A stretch of 64,000 nucleotides of DNA, from positions 62,001-126,000 of the forward strand of contig NZ_SLZL01000012.1 of the NCBI RefSeq assembly GCF_004342605.1, written 5' to 3'. Source of the stretch: Caulobacter sp. BK020 (GTDB lineage Bacteria; Pseudomonadota; Alphaproteobacteria; Caulobacterales; Caulobacteraceae). Made by a program: the position numbers and the translations under genes. The notes under the pieces are model-generated. The model was not told the DNA's origin and did not search any database. It saw only the letters and a list, made by a program, of their open reading frames with translations. This document shows, one piece after another, positions 7,547 to 15,543 of the stretch (the stretch's first letter is position 1; each line of letters begins with the position of its first letter).

Positions 7547-7838
7547 GATCTTGTTTTCCTGCCCGGTCGCCGGAGCAGCCCCTCCGGCGCTCTCTGGGTA
7601 CGTTTATGGTTAATTCCGGTCAATTTTTTATGTGCATACCCACGGTTTGTAATTGGGCATTTTGCTTTTACATTCTGTGAGATAACGCGCGTTGTCGCAG
7701 GGCGTTCGCTGAAACGTGGCGAGACCTTGACCGGATAACGACGTTATATATTGGATGCGAAGCCCACAGTTGGGCCAGAAAATGAATGTGGCGCCGCGCC
7801 GCACAGCTTGCGGCATAATGTCAGTTGGGAACGCGTGA
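7547..7838. promoter_or_regulatory. Low-GC divergent promoter region with two related palindromes
   Basis: This gap separates the gcrA-like gene (leftward) from the cytochrome gene (rightward) and is strikingly AT-rich for this genome. A plausible rightward promoter is TTGACC at 7727-7732 with TATATT at 7747-7752; a 14-bp spacer is acceptable for Caulobacter sigma73 promoters. Two related palindromes are visible: ATAACG-A-CGTTAT (7735-7747, overlapping this promoter) and ATAACG-CG-CGTTGT (7682-7695). They suggest a repressor site pair. No small gene in it looks convincing. Confidence 0.45.
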
Positions 7839-8336
7839 ATGCGTCAGGTTCATCTCGCCGCCGCGGCGGTCGTTTGCGTCATTCTGACCGGTTGCTCGAA
7901 GCCCGGCGGGGGAACTTCCGACGGCGGATCGGCGAGTTCGAGCCCCACGGCGGCGCCGACCGACGCCCAGAAGCAGACCCTGCTGGCCGCCCTTCCCGCT
8001 CCGTACAACACCGGCGACCTGATGAACGGGCAGAGCAAGTTCGCCCTCTGCCGTTCGTGCCACACCATCACCGAAGGCGGTCCGAACATGACGGGTCCCA
8101 ACCTGTACGGCGTGTTCGGACGCAAGGCGGGCAGCAAGCCTGACTACAAGTACTCGCCCGTCGTCGCGGCCGCCGGTTTCAACTGGGACGCCGAGCATCT
8201 CGACAAGTGGCTGGACAACCCCCGCGGGTTCATGCCGGGCACCAAGATGACCTTCGCCGGCCTGCACGATCCCAGGGACCGCATCGACCTGATCGCCTAT
8301 CTGAAGGTCGAGACCGGTTACAAGCCCGGGAGCTGA
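7839..8336 (+). CDS. Lipoprotein c-type cytochrome
   Basis: A 165-residue protein. A lipobox, ILTGC, makes Cys19 the lipidation site, followed by a Ser/Gly/Pro-rich linker. A single class I cytochrome c domain follows, with haem site CRSCH at residues 71-75 and probable axial Met in MPGTKMTF (about residue 137). The NMTGPNLYGVFGRKAG block is typical of the c552/CycM type. It is a membrane-tethered periplasmic electron carrier. Partner oxidases are not in the window. It has its own promoter region upstream (7547-7838). Confidence 0.9.
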   Translation: MRQVHLAAAAVVCVILTGCSKPGGGTSDGGSASSSPTAAPTDAQKQTLLAALPAPYNTGDLMNGQSKFALCRSCHTITEGGPNMTGPNLYGVFGRKAGSKPDYKYSPVVAAAGFNWDAEHLDKWLDNPRGFMPGTKMTFAGLHDPRDRIDLIAYLKVETGYKPGS

Positions 8337-8418
8337 TCGGATGATGGAGCCGCCCTTTCCGCCGACCAAGACTTGGAACGCCGAAGGCGGGCGCGCGTCT
8401 GGCGGGATCGGCTAGTCG

Positions 8419-8772
8419 ATGCCCGCCCGCCGCCGCTTGCTGGCCGAGGTCTACGACGCCTTCAACGCACGGGATCTCGAAGCCCTGGGCCGGGCCCTCC
8501 ATGCGGACGTCGAATGGCCCGACCTGCTGGACGGCGGCGCGCTGCACGGCCGCCAGACAGTGGTCGACTATTTCCGCCGTCAGTTCGCCCTGATGCAGGC
8601 CGACGCCCGGATCATCGACATCACGCCAGTGGGCGAGGACCAGGCGATCGTCCACGCGCAGTACGCCGTCCGCGACGCCCAGGGCGGACTGTGGTCGGAC
8701 ACCCGGGTGCGCCTGCGCTTCACCTTCGAGGACGGCCTGATCCGCCGCATGACGATCGTGCACGGGCTGTAA
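8419..8772 (+). CDS. NTF2-like / SnoaL-type protein
   Basis: A 117-residue protein of the NTF2-like fold. The opening helix LLAEVYDAFNARDLEALGRALHADVEW is characteristic, followed by a strand-rich half ending in DTRVRLRFTFEDGLIRRMTIVHG. The fold is a cone-shaped pocket used by small isomerases, hydrolases and ligand-binding proteins. No catalytic residues can be assigned. An in-frame stop precedes the ATG, which supports this start. It converges on the transketolase gene. Confidence 0.7.
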   Translation: MPARRRLLAEVYDAFNARDLEALGRALHADVEWPDLLDGGALHGRQTVVDYFRRQFALMQADARIIDITPVGEDQAIVHAQYAVRDAQGGLWSDTRVRLRFTFEDGLIRRMTIVHGL

Positions 8773-8781
8773 GCCGCCGAC

Positions 8782-10971
8782 CTAGAGCAGCAGATCGGCG
8801 CAGGCGTCCAGAATGGCGTCGGCGTCCAGGCGGTATCGGGCGTAGAGGTCCGGCAGGTCGCCGGACTGGCCGAAGGTCTCCAGTCCCAGCGCGCGCAGCC
8901 GCATGCCGCGCACCGAGCCCAGCCAGGACAGGGTCGAAGGCGCGCCGTCGATCACGGTCACCAGGCCCGCGTCGCGGGACAGCGGCGCCAGCAGGGCTTC
9001 GATCTTCGAGGGGCGTGCAACGCCGTCCGTCCAGCGCGAACGGCCGGCGGCGGTCCAGTCGCGATGCAGGACATCCGCCGAGGTGACCGCCAGAAGGCCC
9101 GCGCCCGGTTCGTCCTCCTGCACCGCCTCGAAAGCCGCCAGCGCCTCCGGCGCCAGTGCGCCGGCATAGGCGATGGCCAGCCGAGCGTCGGGAGCCGGCG
9201 GACGCAGCCAGTAGGCTCCATCGACGACGCCCTGGCGCCAGGCGTCGTCGGCGCGCTCGGGCTGGGCGATCACCCGTGTCGACAGCCGCAGATAGGTCGA
9301 GGCTCCGTCCTTGGCCTGGATCCGGTCGAAGGCGTGCGCCATCAGCACCGCCGTCTCGTCGGCGAAGGCCGGCTCGTAGCTGTCCAGGCCCGGCTGGCTC
9401 ATGCCGATCAGCGGCGAGCCGATCGACTGGTGCGCGCCGCCTTCGGGGGCCAGGGTCAGGCCGCTGGGCGTGGCGACCAGCAGGAAGCGGGCGTCCTGGT
9501 AGCAGGCGTAGTTCAGCGCATCCAGGCCCCGGGCGATGAACGGATCGTAGAGCGTGCCGACCGGGAACAGCCGCTCGCCGAACAATGGCGCGGTCAGGCC
9601 CAGGGCCGCCAGGGCGATGAACAGGTTGTTCTCGGCGATGCCCAGTTCGACATGTTGGCCGGTCTCGGCCTTGGACCACACCTGGGCCGACGGTATGCGC
9701 CGACGCTTGAACACGTCGTCGTGCGCCCGCCGCTGGAACACGCCCCGACGATTGACGAAGCCGCCGAGATTGGTCGAGACCGTGACGTCCGGCGAGGTGG
9801 TCACCACCCGGCCGGCGAATTCGTCGTCCCGGCGGGCGATCTCGAACATCACCTTGCCAAAGGCGGCCTGGGTGGACTGTTCGCCCCCGCCGGAGACGGC
9901 CGCCAGCAAGGCGTCGGGGGATGGCGCCTGGATCGCCGGCGCGACATGCTCGCGCTCGGTATTGGCCGCGAACGGCGCCCTGGCCACCAGCCCCTTGAGA
10001 GCCGTGTGCTCGGCCGCCGAGAGACCCGACAGCGGATCCCATTCCTCGCCCTCGATCACGCCCAGCCGCGCGCGCAGTTCGGCGATCTGGGCCTCGGTCA
10101 TCAGGCCGGCATGGTTGTCCTTGTGCCCCTGGAACGGCAGGCGCAGGCCCTTGACCGTGTAAGCGATGAAGAAACGCGGCGCGTCATCCTGGCTGGCCCT
10201 GTCGAAGGCCTCCAGGATGGTTTCCATGCAATGGCCGCCCAGCTCGGTCATCAGCTCGCCCAGGTCGACGTCCTTGTAGGCCGCGATCAGCTTCAAGGCG
10301 TCGGCGTCGCCGGCCAGGTCGGCGTTCAGCCGTTCGCGCCAGGCCGCGCCGCCCTGGTAGCTGAGCGCCGCGTAGAGGTCGTTGGGCGCGGTTTCGATCC
10401 ATTGCTGGAGCGCCGGGCCACCTGGCTTGGCGAAGGCCTCGCGCTGGCGCCTGGACCATTTCAGCGTCTCGACCGTCCAGCCGGCGGCCTCGAAGATCTC
10501 GCCATAGCGGGTGAACATCCGGTCCTGGGTGGTCGCGTCCAGGCTCTGGCGGTTGTAGTCGACGATCCACCAGGTGTTGCGGATGTCGTGCTTGCAGGCC
10601 TCGATCAGGGCCTCGTAGATGTTGCCTTCGTCCAGCTCGGCGTCGCCCAGCAGCGAGATCATCCGTCCCATCTTCTCGGGTTTCACGGCGCCGCGCGCGG
10701 CCAGATAGTCCTGGGCCAGCGAGGCGAAGGCGGTCATGGCCACGCCCAGGCCCACCGAGCCGGTCGAGAAGTCGACGTCGTCGGTATCCTTGGTGCGCGA
10801 GGGATAGGACTGGGCGCCGCCCAGGGCGCGGAAGGCCTTGAGCTTCTCCAGGCTCTGGCGACCGAACAGATGCTGGATCGCGTGAAACACCGGACTGGCG
10901 TGCGGCTTGACGGCCACGCGGTCCTGCGGCCGCAACGCCTTCATGTAGAGCGCCGTCATCAGGGTGGTCAT
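8782..10971 (-). CDS. AceE-type transketolase (thiamine diphosphate enzyme), N-terminally truncated frame
   Basis: The remaining open frame of 729 residues is a transketolase/pyruvate dehydrogenase E1-type protein of the single-chain AceE class. The ThDP-Mg motif is GDAELDEGNIYEAL near residue 110. A pyrimidine domain (TSPDVTVSTNLGGFV, ELGIAENNLFIALAALGL) and a C-terminal domain follow. The frame begins at an internal ATG. The real gene starts 55 codons upstream at 11136 and is cut by an amber codon (next entry), so the usual N-terminal substrate-site segment is missing from this ORF. It follows the RND pump genes by 15 bases. Whether protein is made is uncertain. Confidence 0.75.
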   Translation of the reverse strand: MTTLMTALYMKALRPQDRVAVKPHASPVFHAIQHLFGRQSLEKLKAFRALGGAQSYPSRTKDTDDVDFSTGSVGLGVAMTAFASLAQDYLAARGAVKPEKMGRMISLLGDAELDEGNIYEALIEACKHDIRNTWWIVDYNRQSLDATTQDRMFTRYGEIFEAAGWTVETLKWSRRQREAFAKPGGPALQQWIETAPNDLYAALSYQGGAAWRERLNADLAGDADALKLIAAYKDVDLGELMTELGGHCMETILEAFDRASQDDAPRFFIAYTVKGLRLPFQGHKDNHAGLMTEAQIAELRARLGVIEGEEWDPLSGLSAAEHTALKGLVARAPFAANTEREHVAPAIQAPSPDALLAAVSGGGEQSTQAAFGKVMFEIARRDDEFAGRVVTTSPDVTVSTNLGGFVNRRGVFQRRAHDDVFKRRRIPSAQVWSKAETGQHVELGIAENNLFIALAALGLTAPLFGERLFPVGTLYDPFIARGLDALNYACYQDARFLLVATPSGLTLAPEGGAHQSIGSPLIGMSQPGLDSYEPAFADETAVLMAHAFDRIQAKDGASTYLRLSTRVIAQPERADDAWRQGVVDGAYWLRPPAPDARLAIAYAGALAPEALAAFEAVQEDEPGAGLLAVTSADVLHRDWTAAGRSRWTDGVARPSKIEALLAPLSRDAGLVTVIDGAPSTLSWLGSVRGMRLRALGLETFGQSGDLPDLYARYRLDADAILDACADLLL

Positions 10972-11136
10972 CGAGGCGCAGGACGCCTGGTGGCCGCCGA
11001 CCTTCAGCCCGTCGCGGCTTTCACGCAGATGGTTGGCGTTGTGGATCGTCCACGAGGCCAGCCAGAGAATGCGTTCCTCGATGCGTCGCAGAAGCGCAAG
11101 CTCCTACCGCTTCGCCGCCAATACGGCCTCGGCCAT
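10972..11136 (-). pseudogene. Detached 5' end of the transketolase gene, interrupted by amber codon 11
   Basis: Translating upstream of the 10971 ATG in the same frame gives conserved AceE-type sequence: ILWLASWTIHNANHLR and then DGLKVGGHQASCAS. It reaches an ATG at 11136 with an ideal GAGGA ribosome site. Codon 11 is TAG (11104-11106), in MAEAVLAAKR*ELALLRR. No ATG, GTG or TTG lies between the stop and 10971. A single C-to-T change from CAG would explain it. The gene may be a recent pseudogene, a suppressed stop or a sequencing error. Confidence 0.8.
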
Positions 11137-11151
11137 GCTTCCTCACCCGGT

Positions 11152-14100
11152 TCAGACGGGTGAGGCATGCCCCTCCCCGCTCTTCTCGCGGGCTTCATAG
11201 TCCTCGATTTGCCGCGAAGTCCACTCCGGAGACTTCGTGAAGCGCGCCAGCAGGTTGTAGAACACCGGAACCACGAACAGCGTCAGCAGGGTCGCGAAGA
11301 TCGCGCCGGTGAAGATCACCGCCCCGATCGTCTTGCGGCTGCCGGCGCCGGCTCCCGCCCACAGCATCAGCGGCAAGGCGCCCATGGCCGCCGAGATCGA
11401 GGTCATGATGATCGGACGCAGGCGCAGGGCGGCGGCCTCGATCACCGCCTCGCGGACCTTCAGGCCCTCGTCGCGCAGCTGATTGGCGAACTCGACGATC
11501 AGGATCCCGTTCTTGGCGGCGATGCCGACCAGAATGATCAGGCCGATCTGGCTGTAGGTGTTGATCGTCGAGCCGGTGATCAGCAGGCCGAACAGCCCGC
11601 CCAACGCCGCCAGCGGCACCGTCAGCATGATCACCGCCGGGTGGATCCAGCTCTCGAACTGCGCGGCCAGGACCAGGAACACCAGCAGCAGCGCCAGGCC
11701 GAAGGCCAGGCCCACCGCGCCGGAGGCTTCCAGGTAGTCCTTGGCCTGGCCGCCCCACTTGACGCTGACCCCGGGCGTCGGGTGGGCGGCGGCCTGGTCC
11801 TGGAAAAACTTGACGGCGTCGGCGACGGTATAGCCGGGGTTCAGCTGGGTGGTCAGGGTCACCGCCCGCAGGCGATCGACGCGCGGACGGTCGGGCGTGT
11901 CGCCGCGCAGCTCGGTGGTGACCACCGTCGACAGCGGCACCAGGGTGCCCGACTGAGTCCGCACCTGCAGGCGGTTGAGGTCCTCGATGCCGCGACGCTG
12001 GTCCAGCGCGGTCTGCAGGATGACGTCATATTCCTGGCCGGACTTGATGTAGGTCGTCACCTGGCGCGAGCCGAACATGGTCTCCAGCGCCCGACCGATC
12101 GACTGGGCCGAGACGCCCAGGGTCGCGGCCTTGTCGCGGTCGATCTGCACCGACAGGCGCGGCGCGGTGGGCTCATAGTCGAGGCGCGGCCGCGACAGGC
12201 CCGGATTGGCCTGGGAAGCGCTGAGGATGGGCTTGAGCCAGTTGGCCAGCTGGACGTAGTCGTTGCCGACGGCGATCAGGTCGACATTGGTGCCGCCGCC
12301 GCCGCCGCCACCGCCGCCGCCGCCGCGCTGGAAGGCGCCGCGCACCGAGGCCACGGCGCGGACGCTGGTGATCCTCGACAGGCTCTTGTTGAGTTCGGCG
12401 GCGACCTCGTCGGCCGACTTGTCGCGCTCGCCCCACGGCTTAAGCGCAACGACCGCGTTGCCGGTGTTGAACTGGTTCTGGCCGAAACGCGGCACGGTGA
12501 TGATCGTACGCTCGGCCACGCCGTCGCGCCGATACTGGTCGAGGATCTTCTCGATCCTGTCGGCGACCTTGACCGTCGCGTCGAACCCGCTGCCCTCCGG
12601 CCCATTGATCGACACGTCGACGCGGCCGCGGTCCTCGGCGGGCACCAGTTCCTGAGGCAGCAGGGCGAACAGTCCGCTGGCGCAGACCGCCAGGACCAGC
12701 ACCGACAGACCCGTGACCAGGGTGGCCGAGCCCTTGCCCAGCAGGCCTTCCAACGAATGGCGGTAGCTGTCCTTCAGCGCGTCCATAGCCTGGTCGACCC
12801 GGCGCGACAGCCAGTTGGCGCTGGCGGGCTTGAGCAGCTTGGACGCCATCATCGGCGACAGGCTCAAGGCCAGCAGGGCCGAGAAGCCTACCGCCGCGGC
12901 GATGGCCACGGCCAGCTCGACGAACAGCCGGCCGATATAGCCGGGCAGGAACATCAGCGGGGCGAACACCGAGATCAGCACGATGGTGGTGGCCACGACC
13001 GCGAAGAACACCTGGCGAGTGCCGCGCAGGGCCGCCACCGTCGAGGGCTCGCCCTCATCGACGCGGCGCTGGATGTTCTCGACCACGACGATGGCGTCGT
13101 CGACCACCAGGCCGACCGCCAGCACCAGGGCCAGGAGGGTCAGCAGGTTCAGCGAGAAGCCCAGCGGGGCCAGGACGATGAAGGTCGACAGAATGCAGAT
13201 CGGCGCGACGATCGACGGGATCAGGGCAGAGCGCCAGCTGCCCAGGAACAGCAGGTTGACCAGGGCCACCAGGGCGATCGAGATACCCATCGTGATCCAC
13301 ACCTCGTGGATCGCCTCGGCGGTAAACACCGAGTTGTCGATCGCCACGATCATCTTGGTGCCTGCCGGCAGCGTCTGGTTGATGGTCGCCACTTCCTTGC
13401 GGACCGCGTCCGAGATCGCGACGTCGTTGGCCTGCGACTGGCGGGTCAGGGCGATGCCGACCTGCGGAACGCCGTTGCCGTGGAACAGCTTGCGGCGTTC
13501 ATCCGCCCCCTCCTCGACCCGCGCCACGTCGCCCAGGCGGACCACGAAGCCCTCGGCGCCCCCGGCGCGCAGCGGCAGCTTCAGGAAGTCCTCGGGCTTG
13601 GAATAGGCGCGACTGACCCGGATCGTGAAGTCCTTGGCGGCGCCTTCCAGGGCGCCGGCGGGGAGTTCCACGTTCTGGGCGTTGAGGGCATTCTCGACAT
13701 CGTCGACCGTCACACCGCGCGCCGCCATGGCGTCGGCGTCCAGCCAGATGCGCATGGCGTAGAGCGGCGCGCCGTAGAGGTTGGCCTGGGCCACGCCGGG
13801 AATCGTCGACATCCGCTCGACCAGATAGCGGTCGGCGTAGTCGGCCAGCTCCAGGGTGCTGAGGGTGCTGGAGGTCAGGTTCAGGACGATGATCGGCGAG
13901 GAGTCGGCGTTGGCCTTGGCGATCTGCGGCGGGTCGGCCTGGTCGGGCAGGTTCGCCGCCACCCGGCTGACCGCGTCGCGCACGTCGTTGGCGGCCGCGT
14001 CGAGGTCGCGATCGAGCGTGAAGGTGATGGTGATCTGCGAGCGACCGTCACGCGAGGAGCTGTTGACCCGGTCGATGCCCTGGATCCCGGCGACCTGGCG

Positions 14101-14301
14101 CTCGATGACCTGGGTGATCCGCTCCTCGATCACCTCGGCCGAGGCGCCGCGATAGGCGGTCGAGATCGACACCACCGGCGGATCGACGCTCGGCAGTTCG
14201 CGGATCGGCAGGCTCTTGAAGGCTGCCAGGCCGATGACGCAGAGGATGATCGCGGCGACCGCGGCGAAGACCGGCCGACGAACGGAAAGGTCGGAAAGCA
14301 T
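11152..14301 (-). CDS. RND multidrug efflux pump, inner-membrane permease (AcrB/MexB family)
   Basis: A full-length 1049-residue HAE1-type RND pump. It has an N-terminal transmembrane helix (FAAVAAIILCVIGLAAF), the large periplasmic porter loops, the proton-relay region LLALVLAVGLVVDDAIVVVENIQR, and a second six-helix half ending FATLLTLFVVPVFYNLL. It exports drugs or solvents using the proton gradient, with its adaptor gene directly upstream. No outer-membrane channel gene is adjacent. An unusual run of 11 glycines interrupts the second periplasmic loop (12292-12324). Start and adaptor stop share one base (TGATG). Confidence 0.93.
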   Translation of the reverse strand: MLSDLSVRRPVFAAVAAIILCVIGLAAFKSLPIRELPSVDPPVVSISTAYRGASAEVIEERITQVIERQVAGIQGIDRVNSSSRDGRSQITITFTLDRDLDAAANDVRDAVSRVAANLPDQADPPQIAKANADSSPIIVLNLTSSTLSTLELADYADRYLVERMSTIPGVAQANLYGAPLYAMRIWLDADAMAARGVTVDDVENALNAQNVELPAGALEGAAKDFTIRVSRAYSKPEDFLKLPLRAGGAEGFVVRLGDVARVEEGADERRKLFHGNGVPQVGIALTRQSQANDVAISDAVRKEVATINQTLPAGTKMIVAIDNSVFTAEAIHEVWITMGISIALVALVNLLFLGSWRSALIPSIVAPICILSTFIVLAPLGFSLNLLTLLALVLAVGLVVDDAIVVVENIQRRVDEGEPSTVAALRGTRQVFFAVVATTIVLISVFAPLMFLPGYIGRLFVELAVAIAAAVGFSALLALSLSPMMASKLLKPASANWLSRRVDQAMDALKDSYRHSLEGLLGKGSATLVTGLSVLVLAVCASGLFALLPQELVPAEDRGRVDVSINGPEGSGFDATVKVADRIEKILDQYRRDGVAERTIITVPRFGQNQFNTGNAVVALKPWGERDKSADEVAAELNKSLSRITSVRAVASVRGAFQRGGGGGGGGGGGTNVDLIAVGNDYVQLANWLKPILSASQANPGLSRPRLDYEPTAPRLSVQIDRDKAATLGVSAQSIGRALETMFGSRQVTTYIKSGQEYDVILQTALDQRRGIEDLNRLQVRTQSGTLVPLSTVVTTELRGDTPDRPRVDRLRAVTLTTQLNPGYTVADAVKFFQDQAAAHPTPGVSVKWGGQAKDYLEASGAVGLAFGLALLLVFLVLAAQFESWIHPAVIMLTVPLAALGGLFGLLITGSTINTYSQIGLIILVGIAAKNGILIVEFANQLRDEGLKVREAVIEAAALRLRPIIMTSISAAMGALPLMLWAGAGAGSRKTIGAVIFTGAIFATLLTLFVVPVFYNLLARFTKSPEWTSRQIEDYEAREKSGEGHASPV
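12292..12324 (-). repeat. GGC trinucleotide run encoding 11 glycines in the RND pump
   Basis: Eleven consecutive Gly codons (ten GGC and one GGT on the coding strand) follow FQR and precede TNVD in the periplasmic part of the pump. Uninterrupted GGC repeats can change length by slippage in whole codons, so the loop length may vary between strains without breaking the frame. Confidence 0.85.
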
Positions 14302-15419
14302 CAGCCGGCCTTCTGCTTGCGATCACCCTGGCCGGCCTGGGGCTTTCCGCCGCCGACATTGACCGGCGCGCCGTCCTGCACGCGGTTGAGACCGTCGCCG
14401 ACCAGCTTGTCGCCAGCTTTCAGGCCCGAGGTGATTTCGATGAAGCCGTCCGCATCGACGCCGGTCTGCACCGAAGCGCGGCGGGCGACCAGGCCCTTGG
14501 GCCCCTTGGTGACCAGGAACACCGAGGCCTGGGAGCCCTCGAACTGCACGGCGGCCTCGGGCACCGCCACGGCTTGGCGCCGGCCCTGGTCGATGCCGAC
14601 CTTGATCAGCATGCCGGGTTTGAGGCGACCGTCGGCGTTGGGGAATTCGGCCCGGGCCTTGAGCGCGCGCGTGGCCGGGTCGATCCGCGTGTCGATCTGG
14701 GCGATGCGGCCAATGAAGCTCTCGCCCGGCAGGGCGTCGGGCTTGGCGGTGATCGTCAGCCCCTCGCGAAGGATCGGCAGGTAACGGTCGGGCACCGAGA
14801 AGTCGACGCGGATCACCGAGACGTCGTCCAGGCTGACGATGGGCGTTCCGGGGCTGATCAGGGCCCCAGGCGCGATGTCCGATATGCCCACCCGGCCCGA
14901 GAACGGCGCGCGGATCACCTTGTCCAGCTTCTGGGCACTGGCCGCGGCCAGGGCGGCGCGGGCGGTGTCGCGCGCGGCCATGTACTGCTCGGCCGAGGCG
15001 CGCGGGGCGATGCCGCGATCGGCAAGGGTCTTCCACCGGGTGTATTCACGCTCGGCCTGGGCCAGCTGGGCCTGGGCCTCGGCGATGCCCGCGGTCTCCT
15101 GGTCGGCCTTCAGCTCGACCAGCACCTGCCCCTTGGATACGGTCTGTCCGTCGCGGAAGTGGACGGCGGTGATCAGCTCGGCCGTGTTCGAGGTGATGGT
15201 CACCGACTGGCGGCCCTTGGCCACGCCCAGCACCTCGATCCGGTCGGTGAAGGCCCGCGGCTGGGCGACCACTTGCGACACGGGTGTCGCGCGTCCGCCG
15301 CCAGCAGCGCCCCCCTGCCCCGTCGCCTTGCCGCCAAAGGCCAGTTTCAGCCCGCCAGCCAGCAGCATCAGCAGAACAGCGACCACCGCCCCGACCAGGA
15401 AGAAATGTCTGCGGATCAC
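14301..15419 (-). CDS. RND efflux periplasmic adaptor (membrane fusion protein)
   Basis: A 372-residue adaptor. A single N-terminal membrane anchor (FFLVGAVVAVLLMLLAGGL) comes first. The split lipoyl/barrel-sandwich halves (VHFRDGQTVSKGQVLVEL and VIRAPFSGRVGISDIAPGALI) flank a helical hairpin of about 70 residues, and a beta-barrel and membrane-proximal domain follow. It bridges the inner-membrane pump to an outer-membrane channel. It is the first gene of the pump operon, and possible operator sequences lie just upstream (15445-15471). Confidence 0.92.
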   Translation of the reverse strand: MIRRHFFLVGAVVAVLLMLLAGGLKLAFGGKATGQGGAAGGGRATPVSQVVAQPRAFTDRIEVLGVAKGRQSVTITSNTAELITAVHFRDGQTVSKGQVLVELKADQETAGIAEAQAQLAQAEREYTRWKTLADRGIAPRASAEQYMAARDTARAALAAASAQKLDKVIRAPFSGRVGISDIAPGALISPGTPIVSLDDVSVIRVDFSVPDRYLPILREGLTITAKPDALPGESFIGRIAQIDTRIDPATRALKARAEFPNADGRLKPGMLIKVGIDQGRRQAVAVPEAAVQFEGSQASVFLVTKGPKGLVARRASVQTGVDADGFIEITSGLKAGDKLVGDGLNRVQDGAPVNVGGGKPQAGQGDRKQKAG

Positions 15420-15444
15420 GAAAAGCTCCGGGCGCCGGGATGTA

Positions 15445-15471
15445 ACGGCTCAGCTAATACAAAACGGCTCA
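15445..15471. promoter_or_regulatory. Direct repeat upstream of the RND operon
   Basis: ACGGCTCA occurs at 15445-15452 and again at 15464-15471, a 19-base period (about two helical turns), within 60 bases of the adaptor start. The spacing suggests a regulator or promoter element. There is no regulator gene adjacent, so the reading is speculative. Confidence 0.25.
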
Positions 15472-15525
15472 TTAGCCGCCAGCCGTAGCCTGCGTCCAGT
15501 GACACACGGATGACCAAATATTACA

Positions 15526-15543
15526 GTTCTGAAATATCAGAAC
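15526..15543 (-). terminator. Hairpin overlapping the stop of the outer-membrane-like gene
   Basis: A perfect 7-bp inverted repeat, GTTCTGA-AATA-TCAGAAC, overlaps the stop codon at 15537-15539. On the minus strand it is followed by an AT-rich stretch. It may terminate the aldolase/outer-membrane pair or act as an operator for the RND operon on its other side. Confidence 0.4.

Noticed and set aside
7628-7816. A small minus-strand ORF in the low-GC gap
   Set aside because: No ribosome site or codon bias. It overlaps promoter-like palindromes and is better seen as regulatory sequence.
9064-11163. A 699-codon plus-strand frame opposite the transketolase
   Set aside because: Same shadow composition, no motif or ribosome site. 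The opposite strand shows conserved ThDP-enzyme blocks.
11167-14784. A 1205-codon plus-strand open frame opposite the RND pump
   Set aside because: It is the reading-frame shadow of a GC-rich gene. It lacks domain motifs and is rich in Arg, Asp, Gln and His, while the minus strand encodes a full AcrB-type pump.
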